From assembly GCF_004126535.1 (NCBI RefSeq), contig NZ_PPCV01000001.1, forward strand, positions 310,001 through 374,000: a stretch of 64,000 nucleotides of DNA, written 5' to 3'. A program made the position numbers and the translations under genes. This document shows, in pieces, positions 33,548 through 42,301 of the stretch; position 1 is the stretch's first letter; each line of letters starts with the position of its first letter. The stretch comes from Propioniciclava flava (GTDB lineage Bacteria; Actinomycetota; Actinomycetes; Propionibacteriales; Propionibacteriaceae). The notes under the pieces are model-generated. The model was not told the DNA's origin and made no database searches. It was given only the letters and a program-made list of their open reading frames with translations.

Positions 33548-36500
33548 TCACAAGCCGCGTGCTGGCCCGTCGCGCCGCGGGTCAGGGCGGTAGGGCTCGC
33601 GCTCGAATGGGTCGTGGAGTTGTCGCGCCCGCTGTGCCACACGCTGCTTCTGCTCTTGTTCGGCCCGGTGGGTCTCGATGCGCCTGGCGGCATCGTTGAC
33701 GGGGAGGTTGCGGAGCTCGTCCGCCTCTGCCCGGGCCAAGGTGGCTCGGGTACGCGCATCGCGGACATTGCGGCGTGGGTTGACCGTGCCCATGCCGAGC
33801 TGGCTACGGCGAGCGTTGTCGGCCCCGTATTCGTTGACGAGCAACGACATGCGCTCTTGTTGGTGTCGCTGCCGCGCCGCTTTTCGTTCGGCGTGTGCCG
33901 CTTCGACGGCGCGTTCGGCGTCGCTCACACGGGGGTCGTTCTCGGCTCGTCGCGCAGCCGCCCGGGCCGCCCATGCGGGGAGCGCCTCGACGGTGCGAGG
34001 CAGCTCGTCACCCCAGGCGTCGCGTACTTGCTCCCGAACGCTCCGGGCCTGTCCGGTCGCGACCTGGTGCTCCGCGCGGGCGTTGCGCCTGCCGAACCGT
34101 CCGACGGTGACGAGCCGTGCACTCGCGGCCGTCTCTATCTCTACGGCGGCGACGTAGGCCGCGCCGTCGCGTTCCGCTTGATCGGTGAGAGGCTGGGCGA
34201 CCTCAGCGCGCACCCGCTCGGCAGTGTCCTCGGCGTTGCGGAGCAGGGTGGTGGTAGCGTCGTCCTCGGCCTGGTGCGCAGCATGTTGAGCGTCGAGCCT
34301 GTTGGCGATCTGCTCCCAGCGTGCCGCCGCGCGTTCGGCACGCTCGGCCTCCTGGTCGAGACGGGCGAGTTCTTCGGAGACGAGCCTGACGGGGCCATCG
34401 CTGATGAGTCCGCGCACCGCTTCCTTGGCGGCGCGCGCGGCGTGATCGAGGCCCCGGTCGGCGGGGTAATGTTCCATCGCGTCGATGTACTGCGCCCGCG
34501 CGTCCGCCATGTCCACGGCGACGACGTGCAGGCGGTTCTGTTCGCGGCCTCTGGTCATGCCAACGTAGATGCCTGCCGCGGTCGTCGCCTCCGACAGGAT
34601 CGTGTGCGAGGCATCGACGGTTGCACCTTGGACGCCATACGCGGTCGCCGCGTAGGACAGATGCGCGTGCTCACCCACATACTCAGCGGGCAGGGCGATG
34701 GTACGGGGGTTCTTGCGCCCGCTGCCGACCTCGCGGGCGTAGACGGTGCCGTGGTCGGTGACGTGCCGGACGACCCAGGTCTGCCGGTTCGCGACCCCGA
34801 GCGTGGTGTTGTTTCGGCGGGTCTGGATCAGGTCACCGGCCCCGATAGGGAGACCGTCGCTGCCGGTCGCCGTCACCGCGTCATCGACCTCGCCCCGCTC
34901 GATGCGTCCGGTGCGGATGCGCTCGTTCAACGCCGCCGCCTCGTCGTTGGTGGCGACAATGATCGCCTCACCGTCACGAGCATGGGCGGCGATGTGCTCG
35001 CGCGCCCGCTCCTCATCGGCGTGCAGCGTCACCAGGCTCAGCGCGGCGAGCCGGTCGAACACCTCGCCGGGGTCCACTCGGTCGCGCATCTCCAGCGTGA
35101 GGGCGGCGTAGTCAGGGCTGGTGAAGCGGTGGAGTTCGGTCATGTCGTAGGTACGTCCGCGAATCTGCGCGGCCATGTCGAGCACTCCGCCGCGACCGAC
35201 AGCGGGGAGCTGTGCTCGGTCGCCCACGAGCGCGACCGTCGCCCCCGCCTCAGCCGTGACAGTGAGCAGGGCGTGGGCGGTGTCCTGGTCGAGCATCCCC
35301 GCTTCATCCACGATCACGCGCATGCCCCGCGCGAGCCGCGCGTCTTCGGGCGGGCCGGTGTAGGTGCGCCCGTTCTCGTGGTCGGTATCGCCAGGGGTGA
35401 GACGTGTCCACACGCCGTCACGGTTCCACCGCCACCCGTGCGCGTGCACCAGCGCCGCAACCGATGTCGCGGGTACGCCGAGTTCGTCGTGCGCGACCTG
35501 AGCGGCCCGCAACGTCGGTGCGACCACCCGCGACGCCCGGCCATGCTCGGCGGCGACGGTGATCGCGGTGCGCAGCATGGTCGTCTTCCCGCTTCCCGCC
35601 GCACCCTCAACGATCACGAGTGGATCGGTTGAGGCAACCACCGCAGCCGCGAGGGTCTGTCCCTCATCCAGTCCGGCGGCTTGCCCGGCTCGGGTCACGT
35701 CGGGATGCCCTGACTCCCGGCGCGGTGTCGCGGCGGCGAGTTGGTCGCGCAGCGCGGTCTCGGCAGCGATCACGCTGAGGCTGCTCAGGTGCGCGACGTG
35801 CTCCGGCGTCGGCGCGCCAGGCGGCAAGACGGACAAGCAATCCGAGACGGCAAGCTCAGTCGCCAGGGCGATGAACTCCCGCAACTCAGCGGGCGTCGCC
35901 CGCACGCTGTGCTCGGTGGTGATCCGCGTGACGTGTTCCTGGACAGTGTGCCGCGTCCACGCCGACGCACTCGCCGCACTCCGATCCAACGCCCGCGATG
36001 CAACCTCCTGCACGGCCAGGCCATCCACCGACACCACCGGTTGCACCGACCGACGCTCGAGGCCTGCGGGGTCGTATCCGGCCTCGCGGAGTTCCTGCAC
36101 CCACCATTGCTCGTCCTTCAGGTCAGCGGGCTTCTTCCCCGGCCGCTGGTGCGTCCACGCGATGCCTTGCAACCTGGCCGTCATCGCCGGGCCAAGCGCC
36201 TCGCCAGGATGCTGCGCCTTCCATTCGGCTTCGAGACGGTCGAGGTTGCGCTTGATCTGTGCCGAGCGCTTCGACATCACCCCGTTGAACGGCTCCAACT
36301 CCGCGACCTCCCCGGTCAATGCGTCGAGCGTGAGGCCATGCTTGTCGAGCACCGCGGCGAGCTGTGGATGAGCGGCGATCACCGCCGTACCCAGGGCCTG
36401 GATCGCACCCTGCTGCTTGAACAACGCGGCCGTGTCCAGCGCCCGCCACTTCCCGGCCGCCCACACGCGCGTGCCGATCTGCATATGTATATGCCGGTGT

Positions 36501-37003
36501 GGATCACCCGCCCGTGAGGTCTTGTGCCGGATGCCGACGACCTGCATGTGTTCGATGGGCACGACCTCCCGCGCCTCACGAGGGCCGACCCTCGTCACGG
36601 AGTGCTGACCGAGCCACCGGCGTATCTCCGCGAGGGCGTCCTGCTGTGCGGTGTCGAGTGCGTCGGATACCTCCGGGTGGAGCGCGGCGGCGACCGATAA
36701 GGACTTGGGGGCGTTGATCGTCATCTCTGCGAACAGCGGTGATCCCTTCGTGCCCTCGGCTGCGGCGCGTGGGGTACCCATCGACTCGCCAGTGACGGGG
36801 TTGGTCCAGTCCACCCACCCCTCGTACTCAGCCGCTGTCAGCGACCGTGCAGTGGTGACCTCGCTGCTCCCGTCGAGCACCGTGTACTCGGCAACGGCGT
36901 TGTCTGCGCCGAGGTAGTACTCGTCAGCGCGGGAGCGGTCGGCCTCGACATAGCAGCGTGCGGCGGCCCCGCTGCCGCGAAACAAGATCACCCCGCCCTT
37001 CAC
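33548..37003 (-). CDS. MobF relaxase/helicase of the nested element
   Basis: A 1,151-residue conjugative relaxase. Start GTG 37003 (VKGGVILFRGSGAAARCYVE) follows GGGAGGT at 5 nt; in-frame ATGs farther upstream fall inside a hairpin. The relaxase domain has YYLGADNAVAEY and the metal-binding DPHRHIHMQI. The helicase domain (from about residue 470) has EGAAGSGKTTML, VIVDEAGMLD, VGDRAQLPAVGRGGVLD and YAATAYGVQGATVDASHTIL. The tail is a long basic, glutamine-rich coiled coil. It is uninterrupted, unlike the relaxase it sits within, and supplies mobilisation for the element. Confidence 0.9.
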   Translation of the reverse strand: MKGGVILFRGSGAAARCYVEADRSRADEYYLGADNAVAEYTVLDGSSEVTTARSLTAAEYEGWVDWTNPVTGESMGTPRAAAEGTKGSPLFAEMTINAPKSLSVAAALHPEVSDALDTAQQDALAEIRRWLGQHSVTRVGPREAREVVPIEHMQVVGIRHKTSRAGDPHRHIHMQIGTRVWAAGKWRALDTAALFKQQGAIQALGTAVIAAHPQLAAVLDKHGLTLDALTGEVAELEPFNGVMSKRSAQIKRNLDRLEAEWKAQHPGEALGPAMTARLQGIAWTHQRPGKKPADLKDEQWWVQELREAGYDPAGLERRSVQPVVSVDGLAVQEVASRALDRSAASASAWTRHTVQEHVTRITTEHSVRATPAELREFIALATELAVSDCLSVLPPGAPTPEHVAHLSSLSVIAAETALRDQLAAATPRRESGHPDVTRAGQAAGLDEGQTLAAAVVASTDPLVIVEGAAGSGKTTMLRTAITVAAEHGRASRVVAPTLRAAQVAHDELGVPATSVAALVHAHGWRWNRDGVWTRLTPGDTDHENGRTYTGPPEDARLARGMRVIVDEAGMLDQDTAHALLTVTAEAGATVALVGDRAQLPAVGRGGVLDMAAQIRGRTYDMTELHRFTSPDYAALTLEMRDRVDPGEVFDRLAALSLVTLHADEERAREHIAAHARDGEAIIVATNDEAAALNERIRTGRIERGEVDDAVTATGSDGLPIGAGDLIQTRRNNTTLGVANRQTWVVRHVTDHGTVYAREVGSGRKNPRTIALPAEYVGEHAHLSYAATAYGVQGATVDASHTILSEATTAAGIYVGMTRGREQNRLHVVAVDMADARAQYIDAMEHYPADRGLDHAARAAKEAVRGLISDGPVRLVSEELARLDQEAERAERAAARWEQIANRLDAQHAAHQAEDDATTTLLRNAEDTAERVRAEVAQPLTDQAERDGAAYVAAVEIETAASARLVTVGRFGRRNARAEHQVATGQARSVREQVRDAWGDELPRTVEALPAWAARAAARRAENDPRVSDAERAVEAAHAERKAARQRHQQERMSLLVNEYGADNARRSQLGMGTVNPRRNVRDARTRATLARAEADELRNLPVNDAARRIETHRAEQEQKQRVAQRARQLHDPFEREPYRPDPRRDGPARGL

Positions 37004-37007
37004 GCTG

Positions 37008-37039
37008 ACCTCCCTCATGAGTCGTCTCATGAGGGAGGT
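37008..37039 (-). promoter_or_regulatory. Hairpin sequestering the relaxase ribosome binding site
   Basis: A perfect 14-bp inverted repeat with a 4-nt loop. On the minus strand it reads ACCTCCCTCATGAG - ACGA - CTCATGAGGGAGGT, immediately before GTG 37003. The right arm is the Shine-Dalgarno GGGAGG; the left arm is its exact complement. In mRNA the hairpin would block ribosome loading, suggesting low or conditional relaxase translation. A DNA-binding operator role is the alternative. Confidence 0.65.
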
Positions 37040-37162
37040 GCGCATCACGGCCCCGCCGTGGCATAAGTGCATCCTTTGAAGCAGGGAGAGTGGGAGGGTC
37101 GTCAGGTCGGTGGCTCGCGGGGCGAGTCTGCGGCGGGTGTCTTTCGGCGGGGTGAGCTGCTG

Positions 37163-37990
37163 CTAGGCGGCGGGGCCGGAGAAGCGCGTGATCGCGGTAG
37201 TGAGGTCGTCGATGCGTTCTGGCGACCATTCGATGCCGGGATCGGGTTCGATGTAGCTGAGGACGGTTGCGGTCACCATGTAGACCGCTGGGCTCCATTC
37301 AGCGGCAGCGGTGGTGCCGAAAGCGCGCATTTGGCGGGGTGACTGGATCGCGGTGTCGCCGAGAGAGCTCCGTGAGAGCACTCCGGTCATGGTGGCTCCG
37401 GCTGCGCGGCTCATGAACTCGAACCCATCGGGGCCAGTCAGCGGGGCTACCAGCCGGTACCCGAGCAGTGCGGTGAACTCTGCATAGACTCGCGCTCGCG
37501 CTTCGAGTGCGCGTTTCTCTGCCTCGGCTAGAGCGGCGGTCACCGCTTCCCGAACGCTCGGGTCGGCGATTCCCTCGTAGCTGGCGAGCAGGAGCCGGTA
37601 GGTGCGCCACGCGGGGGACGTGCTCACGACCTCGAAGTCGATCCCGATGGAGACGCGCAGCAGCTCGACCACCAGGTCTCGGCGCCCCTGGGGGGAACTC
37701 AGACGATCAGCGTGGGCGAGCACAACCTGAGCCGCCGGGCCAGCGATGCTTGTTTCGGGTGCTGGGAGGGCTGCACCGGCTGCGAGTTCGAGCAGCACTT
37801 CGCTGTAGAACAGATCGCGCTTGGGCCAACGCCGGTACGCGGAGGTCCGCGAGACGCCCGCCCCCCGGATGACTTCATCGAACGCAAGAGCCTCCAGCCC
37901 GGTTGACAGGCCGCGCTCATGCACGAGCGCGATCGCGGTGTCCAGCATGCGCCGTTCAGTCTCTCGGTCGTTCATTCGGGTTCGCGCCAT
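37163..37990 (-). CDS. TetR family transcriptional regulator (element cargo)
   Basis: A 275-residue protein, start ATG 37990 (MARTRMNDRETERRMLDTAI). HTH: FDEVIRGAGVSRTSAYRRWPKRDLFYSEVL. The C-terminal domain is larger than in most TetR proteins. It is divergent from the flavodoxin gene with an 84-bp gap and likely controls that block. A 104-codon N-terminal extension in frame runs into the flavodoxin gene and is not used. Confidence 0.85.
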   Translation of the reverse strand: MARTRMNDRETERRMLDTAIALVHERGLSTGLEALAFDEVIRGAGVSRTSAYRRWPKRDLFYSEVLLELAAGAALPAPETSIAGPAAQVVLAHADRLSSPQGRRDLVVELLRVSIGIDFEVVSTSPAWRTYRLLLASYEGIADPSVREAVTAALAEAEKRALEARARVYAEFTALLGYRLVAPLTGPDGFEFMSRAAGATMTGVLSRSSLGDTAIQSPRQMRAFGTTAAAEWSPAVYMVTATVLSYIEPDPGIEWSPERIDDLTTAITRFSGPAA

Positions 37991-38025
37991 GCCCTCATTA
38001 TATCGACCAGTACCACCGTTGGAAC

Positions 38026-38045
38026 TACCTGTACCATAGTAGGTA
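38026..38045. promoter_or_regulatory. Possible operator between TetR and flavodoxin genes
   Basis: TACCT (38026-38030) and AGGTA (38041-38045) form a short inverted repeat, embedded in a wider GTACC/GGTAC-rich tract. The position between divergent genes supports an operator, but the arms are short. Confidence 0.35.
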
Positions 38046-38074
38046 CTGAAAGACCCAACATGATGGAGGCAGCG

Positions 38075-38572
38075 ATGAAAGCAGTGGTAGTGGTCGAGTC
38101 CTGGTTCGGGAACACTCGCGAGATCGGGGAAGCGGTCGCACGCGGCCTGACCGTCAGCGGCGTGCAAGTGGAGGTTGCAAGCGTGGATGAGGCCCCGGCA
38201 GCAGTCGATGGCGACGTGGGGCTGCTCGTCATCGGGGCTCCCACCCACAATCGCGGTTTGTCGACTGCGGATACTCGCGCGAAAGCGGCGGAAGCCGTTC
38301 ACCGTCCAGTGGGTTCGGGTGCGCGCGAGTGGGTCGCCAGCGCGATCCTGCCCGATGACCTAAACCTCGCTGTGTTCGATACGACGAATGGCAGGGGTTG
38401 GCTCAGCGGTTCCGCAGCGAAGGCCGCTGCCCGCATCCTGTCCGGGCGCGCTCCGGGTCGCTCGATCCAGACCAGGACCTTTGTCGTACGGGGCATGGCC
38501 GGGCCGTTGCGTCCGGGGGAAGTGGAAGCGGCCGAGGCGTGGGGTCGCAGCCTGGCGACGGTCACGAGGTGA
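38075..38572 (+). CDS. Flavodoxin-fold protein
   Basis: A 165-residue FMN-binding flavodoxin family protein: phosphate loop VVESWFGNTREIGEAVARGL, then LLVIGAPTHNRGLSTADTR (second FMN loop). Start ATG 38075 is set by GGAGG 5-6 nt upstream; ATGs at 38060 and 38063 lack spacing. An electron carrier or quinone/redox function is likely. It heads a three-gene run with a TM2 protein and a membrane protein, opposite a TetR gene. Confidence 0.85.
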   Translation: MKAVVVVESWFGNTREIGEAVARGLTVSGVQVEVASVDEAPAAVDGDVGLLVIGAPTHNRGLSTADTRAKAAEAVHRPVGSGAREWVASAILPDDLNLAVFDTTNGRGWLSGSAAKAAARILSGRAPGRSIQTRTFVVRGMAGPLRPGEVEAAEAWGRSLATVTR

Positions 38573-38577
38573 TACCG

Positions 38578-38889
38578 ATGACCGACGAACGAACTGAACC
38601 GTCAGAGCCCACCGCGCGCGTGAGCGAGGCCTCGCAGGACCGTCCAGGGTCGCAGCCTGATCCGTTGGCGAAAAGCCGGATCGCGGCAGGGGCGTTCGGG
38701 ATCGTGCTTGGTGGTCTCGGTGTCCACCGTTTCTACCTCGGTCACACTGCGATCGGCGTTGCGCAGATCGTCGTCACCCTCATGACCCTCGGCTTGGGCT
38801 GGGTGTGGGGCATCATCGAGGGCATTTTGATCCTCACCAAGGATCGCAACTTCCTTACGGACGCCGCTGGGCGACCGCTGACCGACTAG
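38578..38889 (+). CDS. TM2 domain membrane protein
   Basis: A 103-residue protein with a disordered acidic/polar N-terminal 40 residues. It is followed by the TM2 domain: SRIAAGAFGIVLGGLGVHRF, YLGHTAIGVAQIVVTLMTLG, LGWVWGIIEGILIL, ending in the typical TKDRNFLTDAAGRPL. Starts 6 bp after the flavodoxin stop with a GAGGTG site. Function of TM2 proteins is unknown. Confidence 0.88.
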   Translation: MTDERTEPSEPTARVSEASQDRPGSQPDPLAKSRIAAGAFGIVLGGLGVHRFYLGHTAIGVAQIVVTLMTLGLGWVWGIIEGILILTKDRNFLTDAAGRPLTD

Positions 38890-38912
38890 CCACCTGCAAC
38901 CCGGAGATACCT

Positions 38913-39356
38913 ATGCCCAGTCATGTTGCCGCCGCCTATCTGACCATCGCCTTCGTTCCCCTCGCAGCAGTCCTCACCTGCGTCTACGCGCTCTCTGCCC
39001 GGAGCCGCAAACGCATGCGGCTCCCCTTAATCCTCTCGAATATCGCAGCAGTCAGCATGGTGATTTGGGCGGCGAGTGAAGGCCCGGCGCTCCTCGAAAT
39101 GGTTACCCGCACCGCTTCCGCAGCAGAACGCGAGGCCGCGAACGCGCACGCTCTCGCAAGCGCGAATCTCTTCTACGCAACCGGCGCAATGCTCACCCTC
39201 GTGCTCATCACCGCATGGTGGCTGCTCCGGCCCGAACGCCCGGCATCCCTGTTGTCACGGATCGCCTCGGTGCTCCTCGTCGCGGCCGCCGTCGCCTCAC
39301 TCGTTACGCTGTGGCTCGTCGCCGAGGCCGGTGCAAGCGCGGTCTGGTCAACGTAG
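38913..39356 (+). CDS. Small membrane protein, last gene of flavodoxin block
   Basis: A 147-residue protein, start ATG 38913 after GGAGA. Four hydrophobic segments: AYLTIAFVPLAAVLTCVYAL, LPLILSNIAAVSMVIWAASE, LFYATGAMLTLVLITAWWLL and a last one of AASLVTLWLVAEAG type. It resembles DUF2231-like four-helix proteins in layout only. Probably membrane redox-associated given its flavodoxin neighbour, which is inference. Confidence 0.75.
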   Translation: MPSHVAAAYLTIAFVPLAAVLTCVYALSARSRKRMRLPLILSNIAAVSMVIWAASEGPALLEMVTRTASAAEREAANAHALASANLFYATGAMLTLVLITAWWLLRPERPASLLSRIASVLLVAAAVASLVTLWLVAEAGASAVWST

Positions 39357-39501
39357 ACGATCCACAGTCATAGAAGCGACAGGCCGGCGGCGCAGGCATC
39401 AACCCGACCAGCCCGCATACGACCTGCCTAGATAGTCGCATGCACCCGCTGATGGGCGGCGGGTTTAGGGGCGCTCTGGCGGGCGTCGCGACTTGGGTGC
39501 T

Positions 39502-39533
39502 GGTGGCGCACCTCCCTCACGGGAGGCGCCACC
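39502..39533 (+). promoter_or_regulatory. Hairpin sequestering the ribosome site of the 289-codon gene
   Basis: CCTCCC (39511-39516) pairs with the Shine-Dalgarno GGGAGG (39521-39526) across loop TCAC. The stem continues as GGTGGCG (39502-39508) with CGCCACC (39527-39533) after a 2-nt bulge. GTG 39534 follows directly. The same ACCTCCCTCA arm occurs in the hairpin before the relaxase gene of this element. Confidence 0.65.
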
Positions 39534-40403
39534 GTGACCGAACACACCTCACCCGCCGCAAGCGACGATGCTGCGGCCTCGGCTGGTTCGGCCGGTTACG
39601 GGTTCCAGAGCCCGGATGGGTTACGTGCCCTCTTGATCCGGCTGCATGAGTCCGGGCCTGGGGCCTGGCAGACCGATCGCGAAGCGGCGGAGCTGATGCG
39701 CTACACCGCGATCAAGTACCGGCCGCTGGCCCGCAAGCACGGCCTGGACGCCTGGGAGGTCGCATCGGCAGCGTTCGAGGTCATGCTCGCCCCCTCGACG
39801 CGGAACGCTGGTAATCCGTGGGCGGTGGTCACCCGTGCCGTGCAGATCACCTGTATCGCGGAAGCTCGGGCTGCTGGGCTGCTGGTTTCCACCGGCAAGG
39901 TCCGCCACACGGGCAGGATCGCCGGGTTCCACGACGCCATCCGGTTCGCCGAACGGGAGAATCTGACCGACTACCATCCGGCATTCGCCGTCACCCCCGA
40001 CAATGATGAACCAGAGCCCGGCGAGGATGACGGGCCGGTCGCCGCCGTGCTGTCGGAGGTAGTGGGGCTGTTCGTCTCGGCGGACTGGGATGCCGCGCTC
40101 GTAGCCGATTGCGTGGAACATGTCGCCTACCGGCTCGCAGACCTGTCCTCACGACCCCGGGCGGTCGAAGTGCTACGCCGGGACCGCTCCATCCCGACGC
40201 TGCTGGATGTGCCGCGAAGGTCGTGGACTTCGCTGTTGCGGATCGTGCTGGGGCACCCCGACCCGAAACACGCTGATACCCCCACCGGCGACGGCGTCCT
40301 GCTGCGCTTGCTCAGCGGCGAACCACCGGAGTCTCTACGCGACGACGACGCGCTGACAGACGCGATCCACGCCGCGCACCCTGACAAGTACACCGCATCG
40401 TGA
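39534..40403 (+). CDS. Uncharacterised element protein, sigma-region-2-like middle
   Basis: A 289-residue protein, GTG start. After a disordered Ala/Ser-rich 25 residues, the segment AELMRYTAIKYRPLARKHGL, DAWEVASAAFEVMLAPSTRN and NPWAVVTRAVQITCIAEARA looks like the helical core of sigma-70 region 2, a weak resemblance. A second helical domain follows (VAYRLADLSSRPRAVEVLRR, SWTSLLRIVLGHPDPKH). No catalytic motif. It may regulate the element; this is inference. Its ribosome site is locked in a hairpin. Confidence 0.65.
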   Translation: MTEHTSPAASDDAAASAGSAGYGFQSPDGLRALLIRLHESGPGAWQTDREAAELMRYTAIKYRPLARKHGLDAWEVASAAFEVMLAPSTRNAGNPWAVVTRAVQITCIAEARAAGLLVSTGKVRHTGRIAGFHDAIRFAERENLTDYHPAFAVTPDNDEPEPGEDDGPVAAVLSEVVGLFVSADWDAALVADCVEHVAYRLADLSSRPRAVEVLRRDRSIPTLLDVPRRSWTSLLRIVLGHPDPKHADTPTGDGVLLRLLSGEPPESLRDDDALTDAIHAAHPDKYTAS

Positions 40404-40436
40404 CTGGAGCGCGGGTAGGGCGGCGCACCTGACAGT

Positions 40437-40658
40437 ATGAGCACCCCGACCGCCGCTGTATCCGCCGTGTCCGCGCTGCCAGCACCCCTGGCAAGCTCCA
40501 CGCTGGGGGCGCGGCTGGCTGCCGCTTCGCGCCAGGCGCAGGGCTTCGCCCTGGCGGTGGACGACCCGGCGGTGCTGTCCGAGCTTCGGGAGCTGTGCGG
40601 CGCGCCTCGGCCCACGAGACAGGCAGCGGCCGCGATGCGGGAAGGACCAGCGCCCTGA
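40437..40658 (+). CDS. Small Ala-rich protein before the integrase
   Basis: 73 residues (MSTPTAAVSAVSALPAPLAS, then SRQAQGFALAVDDPAVLSEL, then CGAPRP). There is no good ribosome site: GACAGT precedes ATG, so expression is uncertain. Location 33 bp after the 289-codon gene and convergent with the integrase might suit a small directionality factor, but no motif supports this. Confidence 0.4.
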   Translation: MSTPTAAVSAVSALPAPLASSTLGARLAAASRQAQGFALAVDDPAVLSELRELCGAPRPTRQAAAAMREGPAP

Positions 40659-40705
40659 ACTGTGGAGCTGGTTAGGACGCGGGGCCGATGGCACCCGGGG
40701 GCTGG

Positions 40706-42271
40706 TTAGGCGCGCCAGATGAACTCGACCCGGCGGGCGAGAACGTCGGCGCGATGCGCGTCACGGCGGGCGTGGAACGCTTCGACGGTCTCGTTGCGGC
40801 GCTTGGGCACGGCGGTCATCATGTCGGCGGGGTGGGCGTGGACGAGCACGGCTTCCAGGATCAGGTTCGCGGCCTGGTACTTCCACAGCGGGGCGCGACC
40901 CTTCCATTCGGCGGCGACGGTGGTCATGTCGATTCCCGGCCCGGCGTGCTCAGGCACGGCGGCGGCGTACTCGCGGCGCGTGGCCTCGATCCGCTCGGCG
41001 ATCCGAGCGCGCTGGCGCACCCACATCGCCTTGTCGATCAGCCCGTCGTAGTGGTCATCATCCAACCGCGCCAGACGCTCCCGGTCAGCGTCGAGCCGGG
41101 CCGTGAGCCCGACACGCGCGCCCACGTCCGCGTTCGGTCTGGTGCGCGTCGTGGGGTTGAGGGTGATCTGCTCGAAGGTCGCCAGAACCGCCTCTTCCAC
41201 GAGCTTCGAGACTTCGGCGGAGCGGATCGAGCGGTTGCACCCGCCACGCGTGGCCTGCACGCACTGGTACACGTTCCCCCGGTGGAGCATCGCCCTTCCG
41301 CAGGTCGAGCAGCGGATCAGCCCCGAGAACGGGTACATGCGCTTCGCCGCTCCGCTGCCAGGCGTATGGAAGTTCCGGGCCTGCTTGCGGGCGTCGAGCA
41401 CGTCGGAGACCTGCTGCCAGGTGTCCTCATCCACGATCGCAGGCCACGCCGCTTGCACCTGCATGAGCGAGGTCTTGGAGCGCGTGCCATCGGGGAGGAT
41501 CGGGCGGTACTCGCGTACGCCTTTGATGGAGGGGTTGCGCAGCATCAGCTTGAGTGTCCGATCCGACCACGCGCACCCGTGCGTGGTGAGCACTCCGCGC
41601 TCGTTCCAGTCCTTGCGAATCCGGTACAGCGACTCACCCGCCAGCACCCGCTGCATGGCTTCGGCCACCATCGGCCCGGTCACCGGATCAATAACGAGGA
41701 CGCCGGACTCGGCACGGTACCCGAACGGCACCCTGCCCCCATGCCATGCCCCCTCGATGGCCTGCTGCTTCGCCGCCCGCGCCACACGCCGGGCGGTGTC
41801 GGCGGAGGACTTGTTCGCCATCGCCACCAGCACTCGCGCCATCGCCACATCGGAATCGGTGTCCAGCCGCAGGGAACCCGTCACGGAGCGGACTCCGAAC
41901 CTGCCGAGCACTTTCGCGTCGATCAAGTCCTCCAAGTCCCTGGGGTCGCGCACGGCCCGATCCAGGTCGTACGCGATCATCACCTGCGCCTGCCCGTCGG
42001 TCAGGTGTTTGAGCATGGCGCGGAACTGCGGGCGGATCACCCGCCGTACCCGCTCACCCGAGGGCAGCGTGATCGTGCGCTGCTTGAACGCCGAGGTGTC
42101 ATTCTCCCGGAACACCGCCACCACCTCCCAGCCATGCGCGGTCGCGTAGGCGCGGCAATCGGCCTCCTGCCGATCCACCCCACGCTCGGTGCCCTCCGGG
42201 TCATCACTGATCCGGACGTACACGACCGCCCGCAACGGCCCTGCCGCTTGTTCTTGCTGTTCGTGGCCCAT
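40706..42271 (-). CDS. Large serine recombinase (integrase)
   Basis: A 521-residue serine integrase. N-terminal resolvase domain: VVYVRISDDPEGTERGVDRQ with catalytic Ser22 and Arg34, then AYDLDRAVRDPRDLEDLI. Next the recombinase domain (VPFGYRAESG, WSDRTLKLMLRNPSIKGV), a zinc ribbon with CSTCGRAMLHRG and a downstream Cys pair, and a C-terminal coiled-coil. It ends 52 bp from the right junction and reads inward. It very probably catalysed insertion of the element into the relaxase gene. Confidence 0.93.
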   Translation of the reverse strand: MGHEQQEQAAGPLRAVVYVRISDDPEGTERGVDRQEADCRAYATAHGWEVVAVFRENDTSAFKQRTITLPSGERVRRVIRPQFRAMLKHLTDGQAQVMIAYDLDRAVRDPRDLEDLIDAKVLGRFGVRSVTGSLRLDTDSDVAMARVLVAMANKSSADTARRVARAAKQQAIEGAWHGGRVPFGYRAESGVLVIDPVTGPMVAEAMQRVLAGESLYRIRKDWNERGVLTTHGCAWSDRTLKLMLRNPSIKGVREYRPILPDGTRSKTSLMQVQAAWPAIVDEDTWQQVSDVLDARKQARNFHTPGSGAAKRMYPFSGLIRCSTCGRAMLHRGNVYQCVQATRGGCNRSIRSAEVSKLVEEAVLATFEQITLNPTTRTRPNADVGARVGLTARLDADRERLARLDDDHYDGLIDKAMWVRQRARIAERIEATRREYAAAVPEHAGPGIDMTTVAAEWKGRAPLWKYQAANLILEAVLVHAHPADMMTAVPKRRNETVEAFHARRDAHRADVLARRVEFIWRA

Positions 42272-42301
42272 GCTTCGGTCCCGCCTTCCTACTCGTGTGA
42301 G

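Noticed and set aside
33614-35632. A 672-codon plus-strand frame inside the second relaxase
   Set aside because: It is the complement of the intact MobF relaxase gene. The translated sequence has no domain and no ribosome site, and the relaxase motifs on the minus strand are unambiguous.
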